DNA of 45,349 bases from Isotricha intestinalis (taxonomy: Eukaryota > Ciliophora > Litostomatea > Vestibuliferida > Isotrichidae), in contig JAJJLU010003617.1 of NCBI GenBank assembly GCA_023807065.1, forward strand, positions 1 to 45,349, read 5' to 3'. The position numbers were made by a program, and so were the translations under genes. Within the stretch, counting starts at the first letter, position 1. Each line of letters opens with the position of its first letter. Shown here piece by piece: positions 45,188 through 45,349 of this stretch. The notes under the pieces are model-generated. The model ran no database searches. It was not told where the DNA came from and saw only the letters and a list, made by a program, of their open reading frames with translations.

Positions 45188-45349
45188 ATGAAAACACTGA
45201 TTTTTTTTATAATTTTAATTTCAATTTCAATTTTTTTATCTCAATATACTCTATATATTCAACATATATATTCTTCAAATTATGAATTAAATTTAGATAT
45301 ATATGGAAAAAATATTCCATCAAATATTATTATAAATGATATATTTGAT
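45188..45349 (+). CDS. second GT8 glycosyltransferase, N-terminal part only
   Basis: From ATG 45188 a frame of 54 codons runs off the window end. It has a signal peptide (MKTLIFFIILISISIFLS), then QYTLYIQHIYSS and LDIYGKNIPSN, ending in IFD. It aligns without gaps over most of its length with the start of the GT8 protein at 38126-39547, which has QYNLYLQHIFIN, FQLYGQNLPN and NIFD at the same distances. It is therefore a paralogue on the opposite strand, about 5.6 kb away, and probably a complete GT8 gene beyond the edge. The catalytic domain lies outside the window, so the enzyme call rests on similarity to the neighbour. Confidence 0.75.
   Translation, partial: MKTLIFFIILISISIFLSQYTLYIQHIYSSNYELNLDIYGKNIPSNIIINDIFD

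Noticed and set aside
1..45349. Reading the whole window with TAA/TAG as Gln
   Set aside because: Genes with certain families (USP14, Tctex, NDR kinase) end naturally at TAA or TGA and contain no internal TAA/TAG.
1..45349. tRNA, rRNA or CRISPR features
   Set aside because: I saw no cloverleaf-like G+C islands with conserved tRNA boxes, no rRNA-like conserved blocks and no regularly spaced identical repeats.

Overview
The window is extremely A+T-rich DNA (about four-fifths A+T by eye) from a microbial eukaryote. It holds 21 protein genes, the last cut by the window edge. All can be read as single uninterrupted frames, with no intron needed. Stops are mostly TAA, with some TGA and TAG, and Gln is written CAA, so the intact genes use the standard genetic code. 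A Tctex-type dynein light chain, a dynein-heavy-chain-derived protein, a multi-P-loop adenylate-kinase-like protein, many coiled-coil proteins and single-repeat Mybs of the 'KNHFYS' type point to a ciliated or flagellated protist. A ciliate that keeps the standard code (for example a litostome) is my best guess, but other anaerobic flagellates are not excluded.

Layout. 1-2.3 kb: remains of a coiled-coil gene, then an intact coiled-coil gene. 2.3-12.7 kb: two large minus-strand genes, a degenerate dynein heavy chain and an AK9-like tandem nucleotide-kinase protein. 13-18 kb: a single-repeat Myb, the Tctex light chain, an unknown gene and a conserved-looking coiled-coil gene. 17.9-20.3 kb: a plus-strand group of signal-peptide genes, the last one broken. 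20.4-26.7 kb: an F-box-like/TBC Rab-GAP, a USP14/Ubp6 proteasomal deubiquitinase and a three-repeat Myb. 27-34 kb: a cyclic-nucleotide-binding-like plus nucleoside-phosphorylase-like fusion, a small membrane protein, a PUF RNA-binding protein and an NDR-family kinase. 34-39.5 kb: a Cys-cluster protein, an unknown, a coiled-coil protein and a GT8 glycosyltransferase. 39.5-41.6 kb: a 2.1-kb gene-poor stretch with a 292-bp inverted-repeat-bounded element of unusual composition. 41.6-45.3 kb: a coiled-coil gene and the 5' end of a second GT8 copy.

How the genes may work together. The dynein-like, AK-like and Tctex genes could serve the axoneme or its assembly. NDR kinase, PUF, Myb and TBC genes are regulatory housekeeping. 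The GT8 pair and the secreted proteins belong to the secretory pathway. These are not operons; they are independent eukaryotic genes with short spacers, several in divergent or convergent pairs.

The best leads for something undescribed are: the dynein heavy chain that has lost its P-loops and apparently its stalk; the cNMP-like/nucleoside-phosphorylase-like fusion; the F-box-like/TBC fusion; the inverted-repeat element at 40.36-40.65 kb; and at least ten intergenic stretches that read like decayed genes, in which in-frame TAA/TAG sits where Gln would be expected.
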